64,000 bases of DNA from Fibrella aestuarina BUZ 2 (GTDB lineage: Bacteria > Bacteroidota > Bacteroidia > Cytophagales > Spirosomataceae), in NCBI RefSeq assembly GCF_000331105.1, contig NC_020054.1, positions 2,512,813 to 2,576,812 on the forward strand, written 5' to 3'. Under the pieces are notes generated by a model. That model made no database searches, had not been told where the DNA came from, and saw only the letters and a program-made list of their open reading frames with translations. A program made the position numbers and the translations under genes. Below, in pieces: positions 33,862 to 41,591 of this stretch. Within the stretch, counting starts at the first letter, position 1, and each line of letters opens with the position of its first letter.

Positions 33862-34971
33862 ATGGCTTCTACAGATACCAACACCGTCACTAACACCATT
33901 TACACGCCCAAACAGCAGCGTATTCTGCTGATTGCCAGCTTACTTGTGCTGGGTGGCTTCATCATCGCCGGTCTACAGGGCTACGTGTCGGCCTTTTTTG
34001 GGGCGGGCATCCTCTACGTCATTTTCCGGCCCGTATTTTACGGGTTGGTGTACAAGAAAAAATGGAACCGGACCTGGGTTACGTCGGGCATTATGTTCTT
34101 TTCGCTGTTTGTCATTATCCTGCCGTTTCTGGTGCTGAGCCTGTTGCTCATCGACCGCATCCAGTACTACTCGCAGCATACCGATCAGATTCTGGGCCTT
34201 GTCAAACAGGCGGAGCAACTGACCGGCTTTAAAATCACCAGTCAGCAGAATATCCAGCGGATGTTGCAGCAGGGGGGCACTTTTGCCAGCCGTCAGCTGC
34301 CGTCGCTGGCGGGCGGTGCACTCGACTTTCTGGTGATTATCGGCCTGATGCTCTTCACGTTGTTCTACATGTTTTCCGATGAAGAAACGTTTCTATCGGG
34401 CCTGCGCAAGCACCTACCGTTCAAACGCGACACCCTCCGCGAACTGGGCGATCAGCTGAAAAACAACGTTAATGCCAACGTGCTAGGGCAGGGGATCGTC
34501 TCCTTCGTGCAGGGCGTACTGACGGGGTTGACGCTGATGGTTTTCGGGGTGCCCGACGCGGCGTTCTGGGGCACGGTAGCCTTCTTTCTGGCTTTTATTC
34601 CGGTACTGGGTACACCGCTGGTTTGGGCACCGGCCGGCCTGATTCAGCTCTCGCAGGGCAACACAACCGACGGAGTCGGCATTCTGCTGGTGGGGGCCAT
34701 CGTGATCACCAACATCGATAACCTGCTGCGCATCATGCTAGCCAAGCGCATGGGCGACGTGCATCCGCTGGTTACGCTGGCGGGCATCGTGATTGGTGTG
34801 CCCATCTTCGGCATTCTGGGTCTGGTAATCGGGCCTACCATTCTGTCGTTCTTCATTGTGCTGATGCAGGTCTTTGCCCGCGAAAACCAGGAGTCACGCA
34901 TTGAGGCAGCGCAGGACGAAGCCACCGTGCGGGAACGAGCCGAAGAAAAAGCCGAACGAACTGTACGGTAG
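33862..34971 (+). CDS. AI-2E (PerM/TqsA) family permease
   Basis: A 369-aa inner-membrane protein with about seven or eight helices and the typical AI-2E order: two N-terminal helices (ILLIASLLVLGGFIIAGL; FFGAGILYVIFRPVFYG), a third (MFFSLFVIILPFLVLSLLLI), a soluble loop, then LDFLVIIGLMLFTLFYMFSD and the conserved block AAFWGTVAFFLAFIPVLG followed by TPLVWAPAG. The C-terminus is charged and soluble (RIEAAQDEATVRERAEEKAE). Members export small molecules or sodium; AI-2 itself is established only for some. The substrate is unknown. Confidence 0.88.
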   Translation: MASTDTNTVTNTIYTPKQQRILLIASLLVLGGFIIAGLQGYVSAFFGAGILYVIFRPVFYGLVYKKKWNRTWVTSGIMFFSLFVIILPFLVLSLLLIDRIQYYSQHTDQILGLVKQAEQLTGFKITSQQNIQRMLQQGGTFASRQLPSLAGGALDFLVIIGLMLFTLFYMFSDEETFLSGLRKHLPFKRDTLRELGDQLKNNVNANVLGQGIVSFVQGVLTGLTLMVFGVPDAAFWGTVAFFLAFIPVLGTPLVWAPAGLIQLSQGNTTDGVGILLVGAIVITNIDNLLRIMLAKRMGDVHPLVTLAGIVIGVPIFGILGLVIGPTILSFFIVLMQVFARENQESRIEAAQDEATVRERAEEKAERTVR

Positions 34972-35094
34972 ACACAGGGCAGCGCCTCGCCGTGTGGCGG
35001 GGCGCGAAAACCGCGTTGATCGGCACTCTAATTTTTATAAAGGAGTGACGGATTAGTCGTATTTTGTGTTTTGATTTCACAAAACACAGATACG

Positions 35095-35943
35095 ATGGAG
35101 CGCATTGTCAGCTATTTTGAACACATTCCGTCGGCGCACCGCAGCCTGATTCTAGTCGGGGGTATTGCCTTTTTCTGGCTCATCGAAAGCGTGGTGCCGC
35201 TCTTCCGGTTCGATTACCACAAGTCCCGGCACGCGGGCGTCAACTTGTTCTTCACGCTCACAACCATCATCGTCAACTTCGCGCTGGCGTTTGTATTGGT
35301 CAAAACCAGCGATTGGGTGGTGACCAACCATAGTGGCGTGTTGTCGTGGGTGTCATTGCCGCTCTGGGCCGAAGCGGTGATCGGTCTGTTACTGCTTGAC
35401 CTGATCGGCGCCTGGCTTGCCCACTGGACCGAACACCATGTGAAGTGGATGTGGCAGTTCCATGCCGTGCATCACTCCGATCAGTATGTAGACACCACCA
35501 CGGCCAACCGGCATCACCCCGGCGAAAGCGTGATTCGCTTTGTGTTCACAACGCTGGCGGTGATCGTGGTGGGGGCGCCCATGTGGCTGGTCTTCATGTA
35601 TCAGGCCTTTTCGGTGTTGCTCTCGCAGTTCAACCACGCTAACATCGAGCTGCCCCGCTGGGCCGACCGCGCCATTGGCTGGCTGATGGTGACGCCCAAC
35701 ATGCACCACGTGCATCATCACTACGTGTTACCTTATTCCAACACCAATTACGGGAACATTTTTTCGATCTGGGACCGGCTGTTCAATACCCACGCCGAGC
35801 GAGCCGGTAAGGACCTGGTGTATGGGCTCGACACCCACCCCGATACCCATGAGCACAGCCATATCGGCGGCATTCTGAAGACGCCTTTTCAGGCTTACCG
35901 GCCACCCGTTGGCGAAAAACAGCGCGTGTTAACCGACGACTGA
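35095..35943 (+). CDS. Sterol desaturase / fatty acid hydroxylase family protein
   Basis: A 282-aa membrane di-iron hydroxylase. The histidine clusters are HWTEHHVKW near 120, FHAVHHSDQYVD near 135-145, RHHPGES, and NMHHVHHHYVLPYSNTNYG near 205-225, which together coordinate two irons. Helices flank these at the N-terminus (LILVGGIAFFWLIESVVPLF; LFFTLTTIIVNFALAFVLV). It likely hydroxylates a lipid such as a fatty acyl chain or carotenoid. The ATG after the short TTG-led extension was used. No operon partner is apparent. Confidence 0.88.
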   Translation: MERIVSYFEHIPSAHRSLILVGGIAFFWLIESVVPLFRFDYHKSRHAGVNLFFTLTTIIVNFALAFVLVKTSDWVVTNHSGVLSWVSLPLWAEAVIGLLLLDLIGAWLAHWTEHHVKWMWQFHAVHHSDQYVDTTTANRHHPGESVIRFVFTTLAVIVVGAPMWLVFMYQAFSVLLSQFNHANIELPRWADRAIGWLMVTPNMHHVHHHYVLPYSNTNYGNIFSIWDRLFNTHAERAGKDLVYGLDTHPDTHEHSHIGGILKTPFQAYRPPVGEKQRVLTDD

Positions 35944-36071
35944 AGAGAAGTAACTAGGAATAAGTTGAATTGTCTTTTTGCCTATTTTTAGGGTTTGGCT
36001 CCCCCTATTCGGCAGCTAATCAACTTACTACTATTCATTTGGCAGGCCTCGACCTGCCACACGGCCACTTT

Positions 36072-36494
36072 ATGTCTGCACATGGACCTATTCTGATTAT
36101 CGAAGACGATGAAGATGATCAGTACATGATTAACCTGTCGCTCGAACGACTCAACGTATCCAATCCACGCCTCTTTTTTTCGAACGGTCAGGAGGCCCTG
36201 ACGTACCTGGAAGTGACAACCGAACTCCCTTTTCTGATTCTCTGCGACGTGAATATGCCGCTGATGAACGGGCTGGAACTGCGGCAGTGCATCACCGACA
36301 ACGAGACGCTCAAACGGAAGTCGATTCCGTTCGTTTTTTTTACCACCGCATCGAATCCGGAACTGGTGCGGGCTGCCTACGACGAAACGGTTCAAGGGTT
36401 TTTCAAAAAATCGACCACCTTCGGGTCGTTGCAGGAACAGATCGGGCTGATCATCGCCTACTGGCAAAATTGCCTGCACCCCAATAATTGTTGA
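36072..36494 (+). CDS. CheY-like single-domain response regulator
   Basis: A 140-aa receiver domain without output domain. The acidic pocket is IIEDDEDDQYM near residues 8-18, the phospho-acceptor Asp is in LCDVNMPLMNG near 60, the Thr/Ser switch is in FVFFTTASNP, and the conserved Lys is in GFFKKSTTF. This matches the Rcp1-like family that serves phytochrome-like or hybrid kinases. The start is the ATG directly before SAHGPILIIEDDE. The LytS-type kinase at 29888-30979 is a different class and an unlikely partner. Confidence 0.9.
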   Translation: MSAHGPILIIEDDEDDQYMINLSLERLNVSNPRLFFSNGQEALTYLEVTTELPFLILCDVNMPLMNGLELRQCITDNETLKRKSIPFVFFTTASNPELVRAAYDETVQGFFKKSTTFGSLQEQIGLIIAYWQNCLHPNNC

Positions 36495-36506
36495 GGCTGC
36501 GTCAGG

Positions 36507-36514
36507 TACGTTTG
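36507..36514 (+). promoter_or_regulatory. Candidate -7 box upstream of the Gfo/Idh/MocA gene
   Basis: TACGTTTG fits TAnnTTTG and lies 41 nt before the start, with a TTG about 18 nt upstream. Part of it coincides with the over-represented GGTACGT motif, which lowers confidence. Confidence 0.35.
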
Positions 36515-36555
36515 TTTGTTACCTTTAACCAATTTACTAAACCTTCCTGTCCATT

Positions 36556-37650
36556 ATGGCTTCTCGCCGCACAGTGCTCCAAACCTTATCGGTGGCTTCG
36601 GCCTCAACACTTGTGTCGCCCCATACGTTGCTGGCGGCTACAGCTCCCAAGAAAGACAAGTTAGGCGTGGCCCTGGTGGGGCTAGGCTATTACAGCACCG
36701 ATCTGCTGGCCCCCGCGCTTCAGCAGACCAAAAACTGCTACCTCGCCGGCATCGTGACCGGAACGCCCGAAAAAGCTGAAAAGTGGAAAAAGCAGTACAA
36801 CATTCCCGATAAGAATATCTACAACTACCAGACGTTCGATCAGATCGCCAACAATCCCGACATCGACGTGGTGTATGTGGTGCTGCCGCCGTCGATGCAC
36901 GAAGAATACGTGGTGCGGGCGGCCAAGGCGGGTAAGCACGTGTGGGTGGAAAAGCCAATGGCCGTAACGGCGCGCGAATGCCAGAACATGATCGACACCT
37001 GCCGCAAAAACAAGCGGGTGCTGACGGTCGGCTACCGGCTGCACCACGAGCCCAACACGCAGGCGTATGTCAAGTTTCTGCGCGACGGCAACATCGGTAA
37101 GATTCAGCTAGTAAACTGCGCAGCGGGGTATTTCGACGCCCGCACCGACCACTGGAAGCAGAAGAAAGAAATGGGGGGTGGTGTGATGTACGACATGGGC
37201 GTTTATGTGTTGCAGGGGGCGCGGCTGGCAACGGGCGAAGAACCGATTGCCCTGACGGCGCAGCAATACACGACCCGGCCCGAGATATACAAAAACGGCC
37301 TCGATGAAACCAGCATGGTTCAGCTGGAATTCCCGAGTGGGGCACGGGCGTCGGTGCAGAGCAGCTACGGCATGAACATGAATTTCCTGCAGGTGACGGG
37401 GCAGAAAGGCTTTTTGCGCATGGAGCCATATTCGGCCTACGACGGCGTGAAAGGGGAGGGGAGCAACGGCTTCAAAACCAATGTGGCCTTCAAAACGCCC
37501 TATGAGCAGACCATGCAGATGGACAACGACGCCAAGGCGATCATGACCAACTCACCGGTGCTGGTGCCCGGCGAAGAAGGGCTGGCCGATATTCGGATCG
37601 TGGAGGCGATCTACAAAGCTGCCAAAGAAGGCAAGCGGGTGACGCTGTAA
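36556..37650 (+). CDS. Exported Gfo/Idh/MocA-family oxidoreductase
   Basis: A 364-aa NAD(P)-dependent sugar dehydrogenase of the glucose-fructose oxidoreductase type. The N-terminus MASRRTVLQTLSVASASTLV is a twin-arginine-like signal. The Rossmann motif is VALVGLGYYSTDLLAPAL, with DIDVVYVVLPPSMHEEYVVR and the conserved HVWVEKPMAVTARE (catalytic Lys of EKP). The C-terminal domain includes GGGVMYDMGVYVLQGARLA and PVLVPGEEGLADIRIVEAIY. It probably acts in the periplasm on a sugar. Its monocistronic unit ends in a long hairpin. Confidence 0.87.
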   Translation: MASRRTVLQTLSVASASTLVSPHTLLAATAPKKDKLGVALVGLGYYSTDLLAPALQQTKNCYLAGIVTGTPEKAEKWKKQYNIPDKNIYNYQTFDQIANNPDIDVVYVVLPPSMHEEYVVRAAKAGKHVWVEKPMAVTARECQNMIDTCRKNKRVLTVGYRLHHEPNTQAYVKFLRDGNIGKIQLVNCAAGYFDARTDHWKQKKEMGGGVMYDMGVYVLQGARLATGEEPIALTAQQYTTRPEIYKNGLDETSMVQLEFPSGARASVQSSYGMNMNFLQVTGQKGFLRMEPYSAYDGVKGEGSNGFKTNVAFKTPYEQTMQMDNDAKAIMTNSPVLVPGEEGLADIRIVEAIYKAAKEGKRVTL

Positions 37651-37654
37651 AAAT

Positions 37655-37755
37655 AGTTTGCCGTTTGTTGGGTAGCGTTTACGGTTGCTAATCAATCCGA
37701 TAGCTGACCGGATGACCAACGCCAAACGCTACCCAACGAACGGCAAACTGTTTTT
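37655..37755 (+). terminator. 26-bp near-perfect hairpin terminator
   Basis: Arms 37655-37680 and 37724-37749 match at 25 of 26 positions (the exception can pair G-U) and are followed by GTTTTT. It lies directly after the oxidoreductase stop and before the next small gene. Confidence 0.85.
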
Positions 37756-37785
37756 CCTTCTATCTTCGCTTGAAATCGACGCCGT

Positions 37786-38025
37786 ATGACCCCCGCCCAT
37801 TTTACCAGCCTTGACACCGACGATCAGATGAACGCCCTGTATTTCGAGGGTAGTATTCTGGCCAACCGGTACGAAGACGAGTTTATTTACCTGCTTTACA
37901 GCCTCGACTCCTTCTACGTCGAGATCCGGCACGACGCCTACACCAATCAGATTCTTCAGGTAACCGCCTTTAAATCCACCGATAAACTCGAACCCTATCT
38001 GCCCTATCTGGCGGAAGTCGAGTGA
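37786..38025 (+). CDS. Small acidic protein of unknown function
   Basis: A 79-aa soluble protein, rich in Asp, Glu, Tyr and Leu (LDTDDQMNALYFEGSILANR, YLLYSLDSFYVEIRHD), with no signal peptide or known motif. Codon use resembles the neighbours and the frame is clean between two hairpins. The pattern suggests a small alpha/beta domain. The stop codon overlaps an AATGAATAATG unit of the following inverted repeat. Confidence 0.6.
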   Translation: MTPAHFTSLDTDDQMNALYFEGSILANRYEDEFIYLLYSLDSFYVEIRHDAYTNQILQVTAFKSTDKLEPYLPYLAEVE

Positions 38026-38031
38026 ATGAAT

Positions 38032-38099
38032 AATGCACAATGTACAGTGTATAATGGGGCCTGAGGCGAAAACCCATTGTACATCGTACAGTATACATT
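38032..38099. repeat. Imperfect 27-bp inverted repeat (ATAATG/TGTACA-type)
   Basis: Arms 38032-38058 and 38073-38099 match at 21 of 27 positions. The composition (AATGCACAATGTACAG..TATAATGGGG) resembles the perfect elements at 2706 and 6181. It separates two convergent genes. Confidence 0.6.
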
Positions 38100-38108
38100 A
38101 CCCTTTTA

Positions 38109-38972
38109 TCACTGTAACCGCGCGTCTTCGTTGCTGTTGAAGGTATCCCCCTGTTTGATGTCGCCGGTTTTGTAGCCTTTCATGAACCAATAGGCGCGCT
38201 GGGCGGCGGTGCCGTGGGTGAAGGCATCGGGCTGAACGTACCCCTGCGTTTGTTGCTGAATGCGGTCGTCGCCGATGGAGTTGGCCGCGCGCAGGGCCGC
38301 TTCAATATCCCCCTCTTCAAGCCGATTCTCGGTTTCCTGATAATACCGGGCCCAGACCCCCGCCAGAAAATCGGCCTGGAGTTCGAGCCGCACCGATAGC
38401 CGGTTGGCCTCTACCTCGCCCATGCGCTCCTGGGCCTGATGCACCTTGTCGAGAATACCCCACTGATCCTGGATGCAATGTCCCACCTCGTGCGCGATCA
38501 CGTAGGCCATGGCAAACTCGCCCGGCGCCTGAAAGCGTTGACGCAGTTCATCGTAAAACGACAGGTCGATGTAGATTTTCTTGTCGACGGGGCAATAGAA
38601 CGGGCCCGACTCAGCAGCGGCGGTGCCGCAACCCGACCGGGTACGTTGCCGAAACATAACGAGCGTGGGGGCGCGGTACTGATCGCCGTCTTTGTTGAAT
38701 AGCTTGGCCCAGACATCCTCGGTGTCGGCCAGCACCACCCGGGTAAACTTGGCCGCCTGATCATCGGCCTGCGAGTTGACCTGCGCCGACGGCATGGTGG
38801 GGCTGCTGGTATCTTGCTGATTGAGAATGGTGGATGGGTCGCCGCCCAGCAAATACACAACGAGGGCAATGACCAGCGTGCCAATGCCGCCACCGACGAT
38901 CATGCCACCACCGCCGCCTTCACCCCGGCGATCTTCTACATTTCCGCTTTCGCGATCTCCTAACCAACGCAT
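38109..38972 (-). CDS. ypfJ: Neutral zinc metallopeptidase (YpfJ family)
   Basis: A 287-aa membrane-anchored metallopeptidase. The N-terminus MRWLGDRESGNVEDRRG with a Gly-rich stretch and one helix (IGTLVIALVVYLLGG) is typical. The catalytic motif is YVIAHEVGHCIQDQWG (HExxH) near 160-175, with RLSVRLELQADFLAGVWARY downstream supplying the third ligand. The C-terminal FTHGTAAQRAYWFMKGYKTG block is conserved. The substrate is unknown. The family call is strong. Confidence 0.92.
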   Translation of the reverse strand: MRWLGDRESGNVEDRRGEGGGGGMIVGGGIGTLVIALVVYLLGGDPSTILNQQDTSSPTMPSAQVNSQADDQAAKFTRVVLADTEDVWAKLFNKDGDQYRAPTLVMFRQRTRSGCGTAAAESGPFYCPVDKKIYIDLSFYDELRQRFQAPGEFAMAYVIAHEVGHCIQDQWGILDKVHQAQERMGEVEANRLSVRLELQADFLAGVWARYYQETENRLEEGDIEAALRAANSIGDDRIQQQTQGYVQPDAFTHGTAAQRAYWFMKGYKTGDIKQGDTFNSNEDARLQ

Positions 38973-39308
38973 TTAGTTAAATAGGTTATGGGCACCTTGG
39001 CCCGTGAACACAGGTCTTACTGTGGCGTATAAACTGCGTTTGCTAACAAAGAGTTAGACCAGCACAAAACATCAGTGATACGCGGCAACTGGCCGAAAGG
39101 TAAGCAATTCGGCGATATTGGCCACAGCGGGGTTCAGAACCCCTATTTTGCCGGGTCAGGCCGGAATCGTCAATTTTTCTGAAAAATTATGGCGTATTCT
39201 TCCAAGTGCCGAACTTTTGCAGGCCATAGGTCGTTTACCTCATAACTGCATCAGAGAAGCCCGTCAGCCCAAACGCCGACGGGCTTTTTATTTAGGGGAT
39301 TGGGCTGA
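38973..39308. other. 336-nt gap with structured region, possible small RNA
   Basis: No convincing protein gene is here. From about 39110 the plus strand shows a stem GGGGTT-CAG-AACCCC (39129-39143), a stem AATTTTT-CTG-AAAAATT (39172-39188) and a terminator (39257-39290). The neighbouring genes are both on the minus strand, so the plus-strand terminator has no coding owner. The 5' part near the metallopeptidase start probably holds that gene's promoter. Confidence 0.5.
39257..39290 (+). terminator. Plus-strand terminator without a coding gene upstream
   Basis: Stem AAGCCCGTC (39257-39265) / GACGGGCTT (39278-39286) is followed by TTTTTA on the plus strand only. It points to a non-coding plus-strand transcript. 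Confidence 0.7.
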
Positions 39309-40529
39309 CTAGCCTCCCACAAATTCCTTCGGCGACAGGCCGGTAAACTTCTTGAAAGCCCGGTTGAAAGTGGCTTTAGAGTTGAACCCGCAGTCGAGCG
39401 CCAGCCCCAGAAAACTGAGGTGTGCATTGGCTGGCTCCCGAACCTGCCGCTTGAACTCATCGACCCGGTAGGCATTGACAAAATCATTGAAATTCTTGCC
39501 GGAGCCTGCATTGATCACCTGCGATAGTAACACAGGGTTGGTGTGTAGCCGCCGGGCCAGATCGGGCAGGGCCAGGTCGGGGTCGAGGTAAGGCTTTTCG
39601 GCGTCCATATAGGCCAGCAGTTCATTAAGGCGCTCAGATAAGTCGGGTAGCGTCGTTTCGGGCCGACTTGTCCCCGCCAGAGCGGGTTTCACCGGCTCGG
39701 CACCAGCAGGTGCGCTAACGGGCTCGGCCAATACAGGAGGCTGGCTAATGGGGGAAAGGCTGGGGCTATCCGGGCTGGGTACGTTGTCGGGCCGAAAGGT
39801 GAGCTTCCGGGCGGTTTGGACCTGCGCATACCCCTCGATGCTGACGTAATAAATCAGGAATACGTCAACGAGATTACCCCACCAGTCTTGCCAGAACGAC
39901 AGGTTAAGCCAGAGGTCGATGAGGGTCATCACCACGCTGAAGGTCAACGAAACCGACAGGGCCACCAAAAAGTTACGGTACCACCGGAAACTCACCGATT
40001 CGGTTTCGGAGAACTGCGTCTTGATCCAGGCGCGGTAGGCTCGGTACAGTTGAAACGACCAGTACAGGTAGAGGTACTGCTGACCGGTGCTGGTCAGAAA
40101 CTCCAGGTCATCGATGCCGTTGTCGTGTACGTTCTGCTGCCACTGTCGCACAAACGCTGGCCCCTGCGCGAACACAATGAGGTGATAAGTCAGATTGATC
40201 GCAAACGGCAGGGCATGGACCAGATCGCGGCGCCGAAACCGAAACGAGGCATCGAACTGGCTTTTGAGGTAGAAATAAGTGAGCGGCGGCAGCAGGTACG
40301 TCAGGTTGCGGGGGAAAAAATCGAGTTGCTGCCAGAAGATCTCGATACCCCCGAACCCCAGCATGTAAATCCAGATCTGGAAGCATAGAGCCACCAATAC
40401 CCAGCCCAGCAGTTTATCCGACAGGCGCTCCTCGCGGTACCCCCTCAGCCAGAGCAGGACTGCATACACCCAACCCTGAATGAAGCCGAATAAGAGCGGT
40501 GTCGAGTAAGCAGAAAAATAAAAGGTCAT
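39309..40529 (-). CDS. AraC-family regulator with membrane-embedded N-terminus
   Basis: A 406-aa regulator. About seven hydrophobic segments fill residues ~10-235 (YSTPLLFGFIQGWVYAVLLW; LLGWVLVALCFQIWIYMLGF), followed by a Pro-rich linker (PSPDSPSLSPISQPPVLAEP) and a C-terminal AraC DNA-binding domain: DLALPDLARRLHTNPVLLSQ, GKNFNDFVNAYRVDEFKRQ, LALDCGFNSKATFNRAFKKF and TGLSPKEF. The Bacteroidota group with a 7TM sensor region and cytoplasmic AraC domain matches. The signal is unknown. It is upstream, on the same strand, of nothing except the orphan terminator region; the operon at 40591-44051 ends just before its start. Confidence 0.88.
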   Translation of the reverse strand: MTFYFSAYSTPLLFGFIQGWVYAVLLWLRGYREERLSDKLLGWVLVALCFQIWIYMLGFGGIEIFWQQLDFFPRNLTYLLPPLTYFYLKSQFDASFRFRRRDLVHALPFAINLTYHLIVFAQGPAFVRQWQQNVHDNGIDDLEFLTSTGQQYLYLYWSFQLYRAYRAWIKTQFSETESVSFRWYRNFLVALSVSLTFSVVMTLIDLWLNLSFWQDWWGNLVDVFLIYYVSIEGYAQVQTARKLTFRPDNVPSPDSPSLSPISQPPVLAEPVSAPAGAEPVKPALAGTSRPETTLPDLSERLNELLAYMDAEKPYLDPDLALPDLARRLHTNPVLLSQVINAGSGKNFNDFVNAYRVDEFKRQVREPANAHLSFLGLALDCGFNSKATFNRAFKKFTGLSPKEFVGG

Positions 40530-40590
40530 GGAGGGTGAGTGGCTTTATGACTCTCGGGTCCTGTAGGCGTAAAAGACGCCAAGCGGCGCG

Positions 40591-41193
40591 TCAGTTGCAA
40601 TGAATCACCTTGCCCTGATCGTCTTTTTTTACAATCCAGAACGGTTTCCCGTCATCGATTCGCTTGCCGCTCATCACGACATCGACCTGTTCGCTGTTGG
40701 CCAGATACAACTTCGTACCAACCGGAAAGGTGAAAGAACGGCTTCCCTTCGGAGCCAGCATGAACCCCGTTGTGCTGTTGCCCGGCTCACCTGGTGCGTA
40801 GCTGATCAGGGTGAATTTGCGGGGTAATAGACTTTTGCTGGCCAGCCGAAACGTGACGGATGGGAGCGACGTAGCGGACTGCGCTGGCGTTGACTGGTCG
40901 GTTGGGATGGTGTTGCCTTCATCGGCCGCCGTAACGGTCGTAATTAGTCGACCCTTTACGGTGCCATCCTCACTGAAATAAAGCTTCGAGCCAACGGGCC
41001 AGTTGCAGGGCGTGGTAGCATGTTTCCCCATGGTGAATCCATAGGCCATACCGGGTCCTTCGGCCCGAAACATGCGGCTGTAGTTCAACGTGTTTTTTAG
41101 CAGGAAAGATACCCGGTCGACGGGGAGGATGGTCTGGGCGACGCAGGTGGTACACAGCTGAATGGCCAGATACAGAAGGGGGATCGCTTTCAT
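40591..41193 (-). CDS. Secreted protein with two copies of a small repeated domain
   Basis: A 200-aa exported protein, not recognised. After the signal peptide (KAIPLLYLAIQLCTTCVA) it has two related halves: VSFLLKNTLNYSRMF...WPVGSKLYFSED and VTFRLASKSLLPRKF...FPVGTKLYLANS, each ending in a K/G-rich beta strand region (GKPFWIVKKDDQGKVI in the second). The one-domain protein encoded just upstream has the same pattern (VTLLLKNNGLLPREF...LKVGTSL). Spacing of 21 nt to that gene and co-orientation with an outer-membrane barrel suggest one operon. A periplasmic or surface beta-sandwich is likely; the role is unknown. Confidence 0.65.
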   Translation of the reverse strand: MKAIPLLYLAIQLCTTCVAQTILPVDRVSFLLKNTLNYSRMFRAEGPGMAYGFTMGKHATTPCNWPVGSKLYFSEDGTVKGRLITTVTAADEGNTIPTDQSTPAQSATSLPSVTFRLASKSLLPRKFTLISYAPGEPGNSTTGFMLAPKGSRSFTFPVGTKLYLANSEQVDVVMSGKRIDDGKPFWIVKKDDQGKVIHCN

Positions 41194-41214
41194 GGGGATG
41201 TATGGGACTTAGAC

Positions 41215-41565
41215 TTAACGTTTCTGAATCAGGTTGATGGTTTTGTCGGCATCGGTTGCTTTGACAAGCAGTAGTGGCTTGCCCGTTACATCAGACCCGC
41301 GCATGCTGGCATTAATCTCGTCCTGGTTGACCTGGGCGAGCGACGTACCCACCTTTAGCTGCACCTTGTAGGTCTGGCCAGGCAGCAGGTACGTGGTGAA
41401 GACGTTGGGGTATTTGTCGTCGGGGTGGCGCTCCAGAAACTTAAATTCTCTGGGCAGCAAGCCGTTGTTTTTTAGGAGCAACGTTACTTTTTGGTTGCTC
41501 TGGGCGAAGGCGGTGATCGCGAGTAGCCACACCAGCAGGTACGTGACGAAGCGAATCGGTTTCAT
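41215..41565 (-). CDS. Secreted single-domain paralogue of the downstream protein
   Basis: A 116-aa exported protein with signal peptide KPIRFVTYLLVWLLAITAFA. The mature ~95 residues form one copy of the domain seen twice in the next gene (SNQKVTLLLKNNGLLPREF, YLLPGQTYKVQLKVGTSLA, GKPLLLVKATDADKTINLI). An ATG two codons upstream is an alternative start. It begins 26 nt after the barrel gene's stop. Function unknown. Confidence 0.65.
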   Translation of the reverse strand: MKPIRFVTYLLVWLLAITAFAQSNQKVTLLLKNNGLLPREFKFLERHPDDKYPNVFTTYLLPGQTYKVQLKVGTSLAQVNQDEINASMRGSDVTGKPLLLVKATDADKTINLIQKR

Positions 41566-41591
41566 GGGCATTGGTTGTTTATCGGGTTGAT

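Noticed and set aside
39129..39143. GGGGTTCAGAACCCC looked like a tRNA T-arm
   Set aside because: The loop is only 3 nt and no acceptor, D-arm or anticodon arm fits around it.
39118..39312. 64-aa open frame in the metallopeptidase-AraC gap
   Set aside because: It runs through the terminator hairpin and into the AraC gene end, and has no protein-like character; the small RNA reading is better.
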